Shown in pieces: positions 1-6,544 of a stretch of DNA of 26,146 bases (within the stretch, counting starts at the first letter, position 1; every line of letters begins with the position of its first letter). The notes below the pieces were generated by a model. It did not search any database. It saw only the letters and a program-made list of their open reading frames with translations, and had not been told where the DNA came from. The position numbers were made by a program, and so were the translations under genes. Source of the stretch: DAHVFY01 sp040388665 (GTDB lineage Bacteria > Chlamydiota > Chlamydiia > Chlamydiales > Rhabdochlamydiaceae); the NCBI GenBank assembly GCA_040388665.1, contig JAZKBL010000032.1, positions 1 through 26,146 on the forward strand. Reading direction: 5' to 3'.

Positions 1-220
1 TACACATCCTCTATCGTGCGTTCGAATGGTATAACATACTAAACTTCACCTTTTTCCTGCAACATCGAAATCTATATTCTCTTAAGATTTTTTATTTTCT
101 CTAGGGAAAACTTAAATTTTTCTCCCGTAAAAACAACAAAAAAAAGCGTCAAAGAGTCGTCAAAAAAAGCAAAAGCAGCATATGATGTTATACCAGAATC
201 TAAGTTAAAAAGAGGGGGCT
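1..220. other. Left-edge region with no confident gene
   Basis: No complete gene is seen here. Plus-strand frame 3 is open from the window edge to a TAG at 104-106 (34 codons, rich in Phe, Tyr, Leu and Asn). It could be the C-terminal tail of a gene entering from the left, but I recognise no family. The rest (107-220) is very A-rich and holds the ribosome-binding site AGAGGGGG just before the ATG at 221. No convincing terminator or promoter can be pointed to. Confidence 0.4.
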
Positions 221-1324
221 ATGAAAGCACTTGTTACCGGTTTACTCGTTGTTATTCCTTTACTCTTGCAAGGAGTCACGATTTCGCAGGAAAAACTATT
301 TAAAAAAATCAATTCCCCGCCTCCAGAATGGATGTCTTTGCAAATCGAAGAAGATCTACGCGCATTTAAAAATACAGGCATCACAAAAGAGATGCTCAAC
401 AAAACAATAAAAGAAGTTTACGCTGTACCAACTGGACGCGGCGCTCAATTTGTCCGTTATCAAATTCAAAACAATCAGATCACTTATTACACTCCATCAG
501 AAAATGTATCGGATGTACGCATTACAGATTTTGTAAAATTCATACAACTGCTAGCTCAATATACACAACTTCCTGATATCGAATTTATCGTTTCTCTATG
601 GGATTCTTATGATCGTCCTATTTTTAAAGATAAAACTTATTGTCCTATTTTTACGATGTGTCGATTGAAGCCAAATGAAGTAGGTGTTCTTTTTCCGGAA
701 GTCAGATTTTTCAATCAAAGAGAAAACATTTTCAAAGAAATTGAACGGCACTCAAATCTTTCTCCTTGGGAGAAAAAAATTAATAAATCTCATTGGAGAG
801 GCGGCACAACAGGTGGACTCTATTCTGAATATGAATGGGACTATAAATCGCGTCCACGTCTTGTTCTTTTTTCTAAAGATCATCCTGATCTCATTGACGC
901 CTATTTCACATATCCTTATTGGCTTGATGAAAAGTTGAAAATGGTTTTTAACGAATATGATCTTTTTCGAGCATGGATGGGGCAAACAACAGGAATTGAT
1001 CACAAATATCAAATTGCAGTTGACGGCAACACATTTCCTTCAAGTTTTTGGTGGCAGCTTGTTTCAAACTGCGTCGTCTTAAAGGGAGACTCTGATTACA
1101 TCGAATGGTTCTACAAAGGAGTGCAGCCTTTCGTACATTATGTTCCCTATAATCAGGATTGTTCAGATCTAGAAGAAAAGTTTATTTGGCTGCAGGAAAA
1201 TGATGAAAAAGCGCATGAGATCGCTAAAAACGCAACAATCTTTGCTAGAGAAAACTTGCAAATTGAAGATATGATGCTCTACTTTTACACAGTCTTTCAC
1301 GCTTACGCAAAACTACAAAGATAA
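221..1324 (+). CDS. Secreted GT90/CAP10-type glycosyltransferase (paralogue 1)
   Basis: This 367-residue protein has an N-terminal hydrophobic signal-like segment (residues 1-20) and then a CAP10/GT90-like domain. Supporting motifs are the D-rich segment around residues 119-131 (PDIEFIVSLWDSYDRP), WRGG at 192-195, a VDGN motif preceding FWWQL, and the C-terminal block with HYVPY followed by SDLEEK and W. GT90 enzymes (fungal CAP10, animal KDELC/POGLUT, bacterial LpsA-like proteins) transfer glucose or xylose to proteins or glycans; the substrate here is unknown. The signal peptide implies action outside the cytoplasm. The start is supported by a strong AGAGGGGG Shine-Dalgarno. It converges on a paralogue at 1382-2500. 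The family call is firm; sugar and acceptor cannot be read. Confidence 0.8.
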   Translation: MKALVTGLLVVIPLLLQGVTISQEKLFKKINSPPPEWMSLQIEEDLRAFKNTGITKEMLNKTIKEVYAVPTGRGAQFVRYQIQNNQITYYTPSENVSDVRITDFVKFIQLLAQYTQLPDIEFIVSLWDSYDRPIFKDKTYCPIFTMCRLKPNEVGVLFPEVRFFNQRENIFKEIERHSNLSPWEKKINKSHWRGGTTGGLYSEYEWDYKSRPRLVLFSKDHPDLIDAYFTYPYWLDEKLKMVFNEYDLFRAWMGQTTGIDHKYQIAVDGNTFPSSFWWQLVSNCVVLKGDSDYIEWFYKGVQPFVHYVPYNQDCSDLEEKFIWLQENDEKAHEIAKNATIFARENLQIEDMMLYFYTVFHAYAKLQR

Positions 1325-1381
1325 CTACGAACACACTTTTGCGTTGAAATATACCCAAAGAAAATGAAGTATTGTAAATAC

Positions 1382-2500
1382 TCACTTAAGAAGGTCCGCA
1401 TACGTTTTGAGCATACAGTAAGTGTAGTGAAATATAGCTTCGTCGGTGAGCCTTTCTTCTGCAAAAACTTGTGCATTTTTTGCTATCTTTAAAGCCTCTT
1501 CAGGATGCTCTTTTAACCAAACGACTTTCTCTCCAAGATCTGCCGAATCGGTTCTAAAAGGCACATAATGAACATAGGGGATCAGATCTTGATAAAACCA
1601 CTGTAAAAGCGTGGACTCGGCTTTAAGCACAGTTGATCCGGAAAAAAGCTGCCATTGCAGGCTTATAGGAGCACATGTGCTATCTATTGCAATCAAATAA
1701 CGAAACATCACCTGCGTTGCAGCAGGTACATACTCGCGAAGAAAATAATTCTCTTTCATCCACATTTTCCATGTATAGCCCATTGCTTCAAAATAAACAT
1801 TTTCTATAGTTCCTGCGTCTACTAAATCAGGATGATGCTTGGAAAAAAACATAAGAAGAGGACGCGGTTTAAAATCCCAATCAAAATGAGGATAAAATCC
1901 CTCAGACAAAGAACCGCGCCAAAAAGCGATCTCTTCTCTTCTCTTCCAATCCTGCATGAGTGCCGCAGCTTTCACCTTTTTAAAAACTTCAGCACGTTCT
2001 GGATCAAAAAGTCCATTTGGAAAAAGGATAGATCGATGGTTGGCTTTTGCTTTACATGCAGTAAACACAGGCACTTTAGTGACTCGTAAAAAAAGGGGAC
2101 GATCATAATGGTCTGCCAAAGAAACAAGAAAATCTAAATCAGGAAGCTCCACTGCTTCTTGCAAAAGCTTCAATGCGGCAAGAAATATCTGGAGGCGGTA
2201 TTTTTCAATTTGACTGAGCGTTTCTTGATGCTTCACTTCAATGATTCCATCTTTAAAGCGCACCCTTGCAAGAGATGCAATATGCCCTCCTTGAACGTTT
2301 GAAATTTCTTGAAATGTTTCCTCTATCATGGTTTCTGTAATCGTTGTTTTAGAAAAATCTGCTAAATCTGAGTCAATTTGCTGTCGCATCCACACTGGAA
2401 ACTCATTTAAACATTTGTTTCTTAAAGATCCTAAGGAGATATCCCAGGAATATAAAGAACATGCGCTAAAAAGCATTACAACCAAAACCATTATTTTCAT
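1382..2500 (-). CDS. Secreted GT90/CAP10-type glycosyltransferase (paralogue 2)
   Basis: This 372-residue protein is a clear relative of the 221-1324 product. It has a signal-like N-terminus (MKIMVLVVMLFSACS), a PDLDFLVSLADHYDRP segment, FWRGSLSEG, RPLLMFFSKHHPDLVD, a diverged IAIDST where the paralogue has VDGN, and the HYVPF...SADLGEKVVWL block near the C-terminus. The FSAC sequence is a weak lipobox candidate because Phe sits at -3. A good AGGAT ribosome-binding site precedes the start. Replacement of the VDG motif by IDST is the clearest difference from paralogue 1 and could mean a different sugar donor or lower activity. The two genes point at each other, so this is an inverted duplication or two separate acquisitions rather than an operon. 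Confidence 0.8.
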   Translation of the reverse strand: MKIMVLVVMLFSACSLYSWDISLGSLRNKCLNEFPVWMRQQIDSDLADFSKTTITETMIEETFQEISNVQGGHIASLARVRFKDGIIEVKHQETLSQIEKYRLQIFLAALKLLQEAVELPDLDFLVSLADHYDRPLFLRVTKVPVFTACKAKANHRSILFPNGLFDPERAEVFKKVKAAALMQDWKRREEIAFWRGSLSEGFYPHFDWDFKPRPLLMFFSKHHPDLVDAGTIENVYFEAMGYTWKMWMKENYFLREYVPAATQVMFRYLIAIDSTCAPISLQWQLFSGSTVLKAESTLLQWFYQDLIPYVHYVPFRTDSADLGEKVVWLKEHPEEALKIAKNAQVFAEERLTDEAIFHYTYCMLKTYADLLK

Positions 2501-2604
2501 AAAACCATCCTCGTTAAGTCTTTCACATTGTCTTCAAAAATTGATTTTGGATCTACGCAAAAATCCATTGAGGATATGATGCCAAGCCTTGTATCATCTA
2601 TTAC

Positions 2605-3414
2605 ATGACTCAAGATTCCAAAGAACCTCTTCGCCGTCTTTTTTTTGCTTTAGAAATTGAAGCAGCATGGCCTGAAAATCTCCCATCAGGTCGTATTCTC
2701 GATGAAAAAAACCGGCATATGACGATATTTTTCTTAGGTAATATTCCTTTTTCACCTCTTAAAAAATTATTAAAAACTTTTCCTAAACCACCCTTTTCCA
2801 TAGGTCTTGCAGGGAAATGCGATCATCTTCTCTTTCTTCCAGAAGCTACACCGCGTGTTGTTGCCGGCCATGTTTTTTGGTTTAAATCTCATTGTTTAGA
2901 AAAATATTTATCGTTAATTGCAGATTGGCTGCATAACAATCATTACGGAACGCACACAAAAGAATTCCTTCCCCACATCACCCTTGCAAGAAAACCTTTT
3001 CATCAAAAAGACTGGCAAAAAATAGCTCTACCTTTTCCCGTAATTGCAAAGAGCATCCATCTTTATGAAACCGTGGAGCATTTAACATACCAATCTCTCT
3101 TTAGTATTCCCTTTGAACTTCCCTTTAAGGAGATCGATCATACAGCTGATATTGCTTTCATTGTACGCGGCGTTGATATAGGCCAGCTTTACCTTCATGC
3201 ACAACTTGCTCTTAGTTTTAAATTTCCTCTTCTTCTAAATTACATCGACGAAAGCTCTGTGTTAGATTTAGATAGACTCATCATGCAGCTCAATGCGCTT
3301 ATTGCACGCATTGACTGCGATATTGGATGTCCTTTCAAAGCGATAAGCTTTCATGGAAACGTCTCTATAGAAAATTCTGGTCTTTTACACTGGGAGATGA
3401 TTGTTGATGTTTAG
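2605..3414 (+). CDS. Fused 2H phosphoesterase (LigT/ThpR-like) - archease protein
   Basis: This 269-residue protein carries two RNA-processing domains. Residues 1-170 look like LigT/ThpR (2'-5' RNA ligase/cyclic phosphodiesterase): an RLFFALE start, the first HxT motif at His38-Met-Thr40 followed by IFFLG, and the second at His124-Ile-Thr126 followed by LAR. Residues 175-269 look like archease: EIDHTADIAF at 176-185 and a C-terminus ending WEMIVDV, typical of archease, whose final Asp helps bind metal. The archease part is about 95 residues, against roughly 140 in stand-alone proteins, so its middle is shortened. Archease activates RtcB, and rtcB begins inside the end of this gene. The two domains are normally separate proteins. 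No clear Shine-Dalgarno precedes the ATG, but the start fits the ThpR family. Confidence 0.82.
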   Translation: MTQDSKEPLRRLFFALEIEAAWPENLPSGRILDEKNRHMTIFFLGNIPFSPLKKLLKTFPKPPFSIGLAGKCDHLLFLPEATPRVVAGHVFWFKSHCLEKYLSLIADWLHNNHYGTHTKEFLPHITLARKPFHQKDWQKIALPFPVIAKSIHLYETVEHLTYQSLFSIPFELPFKEIDHTADIAFIVRGVDIGQLYLHAQLALSFKFPLLLNYIDESSVLDLDRLIMQLNALIARIDCDIGCPFKAISFHGNVSIENSGLLHWEMIVDV

Positions 3415-4837
3415 TTATCAAGAAATAGCACCCGCTACTTATTTAATTCCTCAAGAAAAAGGGATGCGCGTTCCAGGTCTTGTGATCGCAACAAAAAAAC
3501 TCTTAGAAGACCTTGACATTGAAAAACCTCTAGACCAAGTACGCCATGTCGCCTATCTTCCAGGCATTACAGGCTACAGCATCGCCATGCCCGACATTCA
3601 TTGGGGCTACGGTTTCCCCATTGGAGGTGTCGCTGCTATGGATGCAGAAACAGGTGTCATCAGTCCCGGAGGTGTTGGCTATGATATCAATTGCGGTGTA
3701 AGACTTGCCATCATCCCCATAAAATACCAAGAGCTCGGAGATGACAGAAAAAAAACGCAACTTCTTCAAAAAATTTTCCATCTCGTTCCTTCAGGTGTTG
3801 GAAGGGGTCATAAAAAAGAACACAAGCTAACAGAGAGTGACTACCGCTCCCTTTTAGAGCAAGGAGCCAAATGGTCAATCGAGCGCGGCTTCGGCTTTTC
3901 CAAAGATCTTGAACACATGGAAAGCTATGGCGTCATCGAAAATGCTAATTACGCAGCTGTCTCACACACAGCAAAAGAGCGAGGGCGCAGCCAACTAGGA
4001 AGTATTGGTTCTGGCAATCACTTTGTTGAAATTGGCGAAATACAAAAAATCTTCCTCCCCAATATTGCAGATGATTGGGGCGTTTTTGAAGGCTTAACTT
4101 ACGCTCTTATCCATTCAGGATCGCGCGGGTTTGGCCATCAGGTCTGCCAAGATGCGCTTGACAGATTCATTAAAGAAGGATTTGCTGAAGGACTTCCTGA
4201 TAGACAACTTGTTGCAGCGCCGATCAAATCACAGGCTGGACAAGACTATTTCCATGCAATGGCAGCTGCTGCCAATTTCGCTTTTAACAACCGTCAACAA
4301 ATCCTCCATTTTGTGCGCGCAGCTTTCAAGGATGTTTATGGAATTGATCCTGAAAAGATCCCTCTTATCTATGACGTTTGCCATAACATTGCTAAATTTG
4401 AAAATCATCAGGTTAATGGAAAACTATGCACACTCTGTGTTCATAGAAAAGGTGCCACAAGAGCTTTTGGTCCGGGGAATCAAGAGCTATCTCCTCTATT
4501 TCAAAAAACAGGACAACCTGTTCTTGTTCCCGGTGACATGGGAAGAGCAAGCCATCTTCTTGTTGGTCTTGGCAATCCGCTTACCTGGTGCAGCTGCTGC
4601 CATGGCGCAGGAAGAGCTCGTAGTCGAGTTAAATCTTTAGATGCGTGGAAAGGGAAAGACCCCATTGATTACATGCATTCCCAAGGCGTTAAAGTGATGG
4701 CTTCATCCTCTAGAACCATCTCTGAGGAAATGCCCGACGCTTACAAAAATGTTGACGATGTCGTTGAAGCTGTAGAAAAAGCTGGTCTTGCAAATAGGGT
4801 TGCACGCCTTAAACCTCATCTTGTGATCAAGGGTTGA
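3407..4837 (+). CDS. rtcB: RNA-splicing ligase RtcB
   Basis: RtcB joins RNA 3'-phosphate or 2',3'-cyclic phosphate ends to 5'-OH ends using GTP and Mn2+. All signature blocks are present in this 476-residue protein: PIGGVAAMD, GYDINCG (Asp and Cys metal ligands near residues 93-96), GSIGSGNHFVE (His near 205), IHSGSRGFGHQ (His near 236), YDVCHNIAK, VHRKGATRAFGPG, GDMGRASH, and CSCCHGAGRARSR with the His that is guanylylated near residue 399. I chose ATG at 3407 over TTG at 3401 because GGGAG at 3392-3396 is better spaced from it. It overlaps the LigT-archease gene by 8 nt, which suggests translational coupling. It appears complete and functional. Confidence 0.95.
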   Translation: MFSYQEIAPATYLIPQEKGMRVPGLVIATKKLLEDLDIEKPLDQVRHVAYLPGITGYSIAMPDIHWGYGFPIGGVAAMDAETGVISPGGVGYDINCGVRLAIIPIKYQELGDDRKKTQLLQKIFHLVPSGVGRGHKKEHKLTESDYRSLLEQGAKWSIERGFGFSKDLEHMESYGVIENANYAAVSHTAKERGRSQLGSIGSGNHFVEIGEIQKIFLPNIADDWGVFEGLTYALIHSGSRGFGHQVCQDALDRFIKEGFAEGLPDRQLVAAPIKSQAGQDYFHAMAAAANFAFNNRQQILHFVRAAFKDVYGIDPEKIPLIYDVCHNIAKFENHQVNGKLCTLCVHRKGATRAFGPGNQELSPLFQKTGQPVLVPGDMGRASHLLVGLGNPLTWCSCCHGAGRARSRVKSLDAWKGKDPIDYMHSQGVKVMASSSRTISEEMPDAYKNVDDVVEAVEKAGLANRVARLKPHLVIKG

Positions 4838-4849
4838 ATTTAAAACGTT

Positions 4850-4963
4850 ATGAAAACTGAACTTTCAACAGTACAGGAACTTTATATTGCAACGATGGCA
4901 ACAGCCACAACAATTCCCGTTGTGAATACTCCCTCAGCTAAAGCAGAGGGCTTCTCCCGGTGA
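4850..4963 (+). pseudogene. 5' fragment of a mitochondrial-carrier-like gene, cut by an inserted element
   Basis: An ATG 12 nt after the rtcB stop opens a 37-codon frame ending in TGA at 4961-4963. Codons 1-33 (up to about 4948) encode a small-residue-rich segment (YIATMATATTIPVVNTPSAK) that resembles the first helix and P-x-D/E-x-x-K region of a mitochondrial carrier repeat. The last codons lie in the inserted structured element. The fragment is in the same frame as the downstream carrier ORF at 5168-5836 (both starts have remainder 2 mod 3). Removing a 225-nt segment (for example 4949-5173) would give one open frame of about 253 residues with three repeats. I infer that this is the original start of the carrier gene. 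Confidence 0.5.
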
Positions 4964-5173
4964 AGGGGCCTTCTGCTCTTAGTCATACACATTATATGAC
5001 GAGGGCCTTTAGGGACTGGGTACCCAGGCTATCTATACCGAGAGCCGAAAACATAGTGCTTTTAGAGAGCGAGTCTCAGCCTGCACGAAAGTGAGACTAA
5101 TATAGCAGGAATGGAAGATTAAAAACAAGAAGCGCATTTCATCCCAGTCCTAAACGACTGGGTTTTCATGCGT
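4949..5173 (+). mobile_element. ORF-less structured insertion, IS200/IS605- or HEARO (omega-RNA)-like
   Basis: This roughly 225-nt segment encodes no protein but is packed with stems: an imperfect hairpin around 4943-4978; GTCATA/TATGAC at 4982-4987 and 4995-5000; the palindrome CTGGGTACCCAG at 5016-5027; AGTCTCA/TGAGACT at 5072-5078 and 5092-5098; and CCTGC at 5080-5084, which could form a pseudoknot with GCAGG at 5105-5109. The end is a long hairpin: CGCAT (5133-5137), perfect CCCAGTC/GACTGGG arms (5143-5149 and 5156-5162), closing ATGCG (5168-5172). Such a terminal hairpin is typical of IS200/IS605-family right ends. The CAGGCTATCTATACC and GCCGAAAACATAG blocks remind me of HEARO/IscB omega-RNA, but this is recollection, not a search. 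It separates two in-frame parts of a carrier gene; exact ends are inferred. A group I intron is the main alternative. Confidence 0.45.
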
Positions 5174-5836
5174 CGAAGGATAAAACCTCTTGCTTACTTT
5201 AAAAATCTCAAACAAGCAGACGTCCCTAATATCTCTCTCAATCCGCGCGTTTGGTATCGAGGAACGGCAGCTTTTAGCTGTAATGTCGTTCCAAAAACAG
5301 TCATCCAAATCCTATTCAACCAAAAACTTGCAAATACCTTTCCCGAATTCTCTGCACCTCTTGCAGGAGTTTTTTCAGCTCTTTTAGTGTGCCCAACAGA
5401 TAGTATTCTCATTCAGCAGTATATAACAAAAAAAAACCTTATTCAAACCATTGATCACATGTCTAAAAACTATGGACCCTGTGTTTTTTTTAGAGCCTTT
5501 CCATCAACTGCCGTACGCGAACTTTCTTATACAACAGCTCTCTTGAATACCGCTCCAAAAATAACGGCCGATTTAAAACAACGAGGTTATGAAGATTTGA
5601 ATGCAGAACTTCTAGCCGGAGGTATTTCTGGGACTTTGGCAACGACCGTCAGTCAAGTGTTTGATACACGTAAAACACTCATCCAAACCTATCTTGACCT
5701 TCCCATGTCCAACTGGAAGAATCTCTTCAACAAACAAGCCTTTGCAGGCTATCTTCTAAGAATTGCAGCCCTATCCTCTAACATTTACATCATCAACAAA
5801 GTCCGCAACGCGCTCACCCCACAAATACATTCTTAA
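5168..5836 (+). CDS. Mitochondrial carrier (SLC25)-like protein, N-terminally truncated
   Basis: The 222-residue product shows the spacing of mitochondrial carrier repeats. The end of repeat 1 has NPRVWYRGTAAF. Repeat 2 (about 65-145) has APLAGVFSALLVCPTDSILIQQ and later YGPCVFFRAFPSTAVREL. Repeat 3 (about 146-222) has LLAGGISGTLATTVSQVFDTRKTLIQ and ends near LLRIAALSSN. P-x-D and D-x-x-K-x-x-x-Q relics stand where the family signature P-x-[DE]-x-x-[KR] belongs. Eukaryotic members exchange nucleotides and metabolites across organelle membranes; in bacteria the family is rare (Legionella LncP is a secreted effector). The first repeat is interrupted by the 4949-5173 element. The ATG used here lies inside that element's terminal hairpin with no Shine-Dalgarno, so expression is doubtful. 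The family call rests on motif spacing only. Confidence 0.55.
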   Translation: MRRRIKPLAYFKNLKQADVPNISLNPRVWYRGTAAFSCNVVPKTVIQILFNQKLANTFPEFSAPLAGVFSALLVCPTDSILIQQYITKKNLIQTIDHMSKNYGPCVFFRAFPSTAVRELSYTTALLNTAPKITADLKQRGYEDLNAELLAGGISGTLATTVSQVFDTRKTLIQTYLDLPMSNWKNLFNKQAFAGYLLRIAALSSNIYIINKVRNALTPQIHS

Positions 5837-5866
5837 CTCATTAAACCACAAAAACTTAAAAAAATA

Positions 5867-5905
5867 TTGAAAACATTAATGAAATAGACTAGACTAAGCT
5901 TAGTC
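5867..5905 (+). promoter_or_regulatory. Promoter and palindromic operator of the toxin-antitoxin operon
   Basis: TTGAAA (5867-5872) and TAGACT (5890-5895) make a sigma70-type promoter with a 17-nt spacer. The perfect 14-nt palindrome GACTAAGCTTAGTC (5892-5905) overlaps the -10 box. This is where a Phd-family antitoxin would be expected to bind for autorepression. AAGGAG at 5912-5917 is the ribosome-binding site for the ATG at 5924. Confidence 0.6.
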
Positions 5906-5923
5906 CTAATTAAGGAGACTTAC

Positions 5924-6163
5924 ATGCAAAAAACCATTAATATTCATGAAGCAAAGACTCATTTTTCTGAGCTTATTAATGCTGCGATGAATGGTTCTGA
6001 GATTCTTATCGCAAAAGCTGGCAAGCCTGTTGCCAGACTCATGCCTTTAGAACAGAAAAAAAATAAAATTAGATTCGGTGTTTTGAAAGGAAAATTTAAA
6101 ATCTCCAAAGATTTTGATGCTCCCCTACCCGATGAAATTATCAATCTTTTTGAAGGTCTATAA
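5924..6163 (+). CDS. Phd/YefM-family antitoxin
   Basis: This 79-residue protein begins with the typical Phd fold: INIHEAKTHFSELINAA followed by GSEILIAKAGKPVARLMPL. It is expected to dimerise, bind the palindrome upstream and neutralise the toxin with its C-terminal tail (roughly residues 50-79). An AAGGAG ribosome-binding site lies 6 nt before the ATG. Its stop overlaps the toxin start in TAATG (1-nt overlap), the usual coupling of antitoxin and toxin. The pairing with a PIN-domain toxin rather than RelE or Doc is common. Confidence 0.9.
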   Translation: MQKTINIHEAKTHFSELINAAMNGSEILIAKAGKPVARLMPLEQKKNKIRFGVLKGKFKISKDFDAPLPDEIINLFEGL

Positions 6164-6540
6164 TGAAACTGCTTCTCGACACGCATATTTTTCTATGGAG
6201 TGTTCTCGATAATCGTAAACTTACAAAAAAAGCAAAATCTATAATTACGCAAGCGGAAAAAGTTTATGTAAGCAGTGCATCTATTTGGGAAATTGCTATC
6301 AAACAAGGGTTGAAAAAAATAGATGGAGACTTAAGTCAACTGATTCAAGCCATCACAGATAGCGGATTTTATGAACTTCCCGTTAGAACCGCACATGCCG
6401 CAATGATATTGCAACTTCCAAATTTGCATAGAGATCCTTTTGATCGACTCCTCATCGCACAAGCTAAAGCCGAACCTCTTTTTTTTCTAACAGCCGATAA
6501 ACAGCTACAAGAGTACTCCTCTTTAGTGAGCCTGATATAA
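6163..6540 (+). CDS. VapC-type PIN-domain toxin
   Basis: This 125-residue PIN-domain protein is expected to be a Mg2+-dependent ribonuclease; VapC relatives cleave initiator tRNA or rRNA. The acidic residues stand where the fold needs them: Asp6 in LLLDTHIFLW, the Glu of SSASIWEIAIK, the Asp residues of HRDPFDRLLIAQA, and the Asp of FFLTADKQL. All look intact, so the toxin is probably active. It follows the Phd-family antitoxin with a 1-nt overlap and ends 4 nt before the convergent phosphoesterase gene. Confidence 0.9.
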   Translation: MKLLLDTHIFLWSVLDNRKLTKKAKSIITQAEKVYVSSASIWEIAIKQGLKKIDGDLSQLIQAITDSGFYELPVRTAHAAMILQLPNLHRDPFDRLLIAQAKAEPLFFLTADKQLQEYSSLVSLI

Positions 6541-6544
6541 ATCT

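Noticed and set aside
3..106. Open frame at the left edge as a partial gene
   Set aside because: Only 34 codons with no recognisable motif; recorded under the left-edge region rather than as a gene.
752..1012. Minus-strand ORF inside the first GT90 gene
   Set aside because: A shadow of a well-supported gene, with no start signal or family pattern.
4131..4640. Long plus-strand ORF within rtcB
   Set aside because: It lies in another frame of an intact, strongly conserved rtcB and has no family pattern.
4949..5173. Group I intron explanation for the carrier insertion
   Set aside because: The size would fit a small intron, and GAGACTA-like and GCAGG-like pieces occur, but I cannot build a convincing P3-P7 core. 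The terminal hairpin fits an IS200/IS605-type end better. Kept as an alternative to test.
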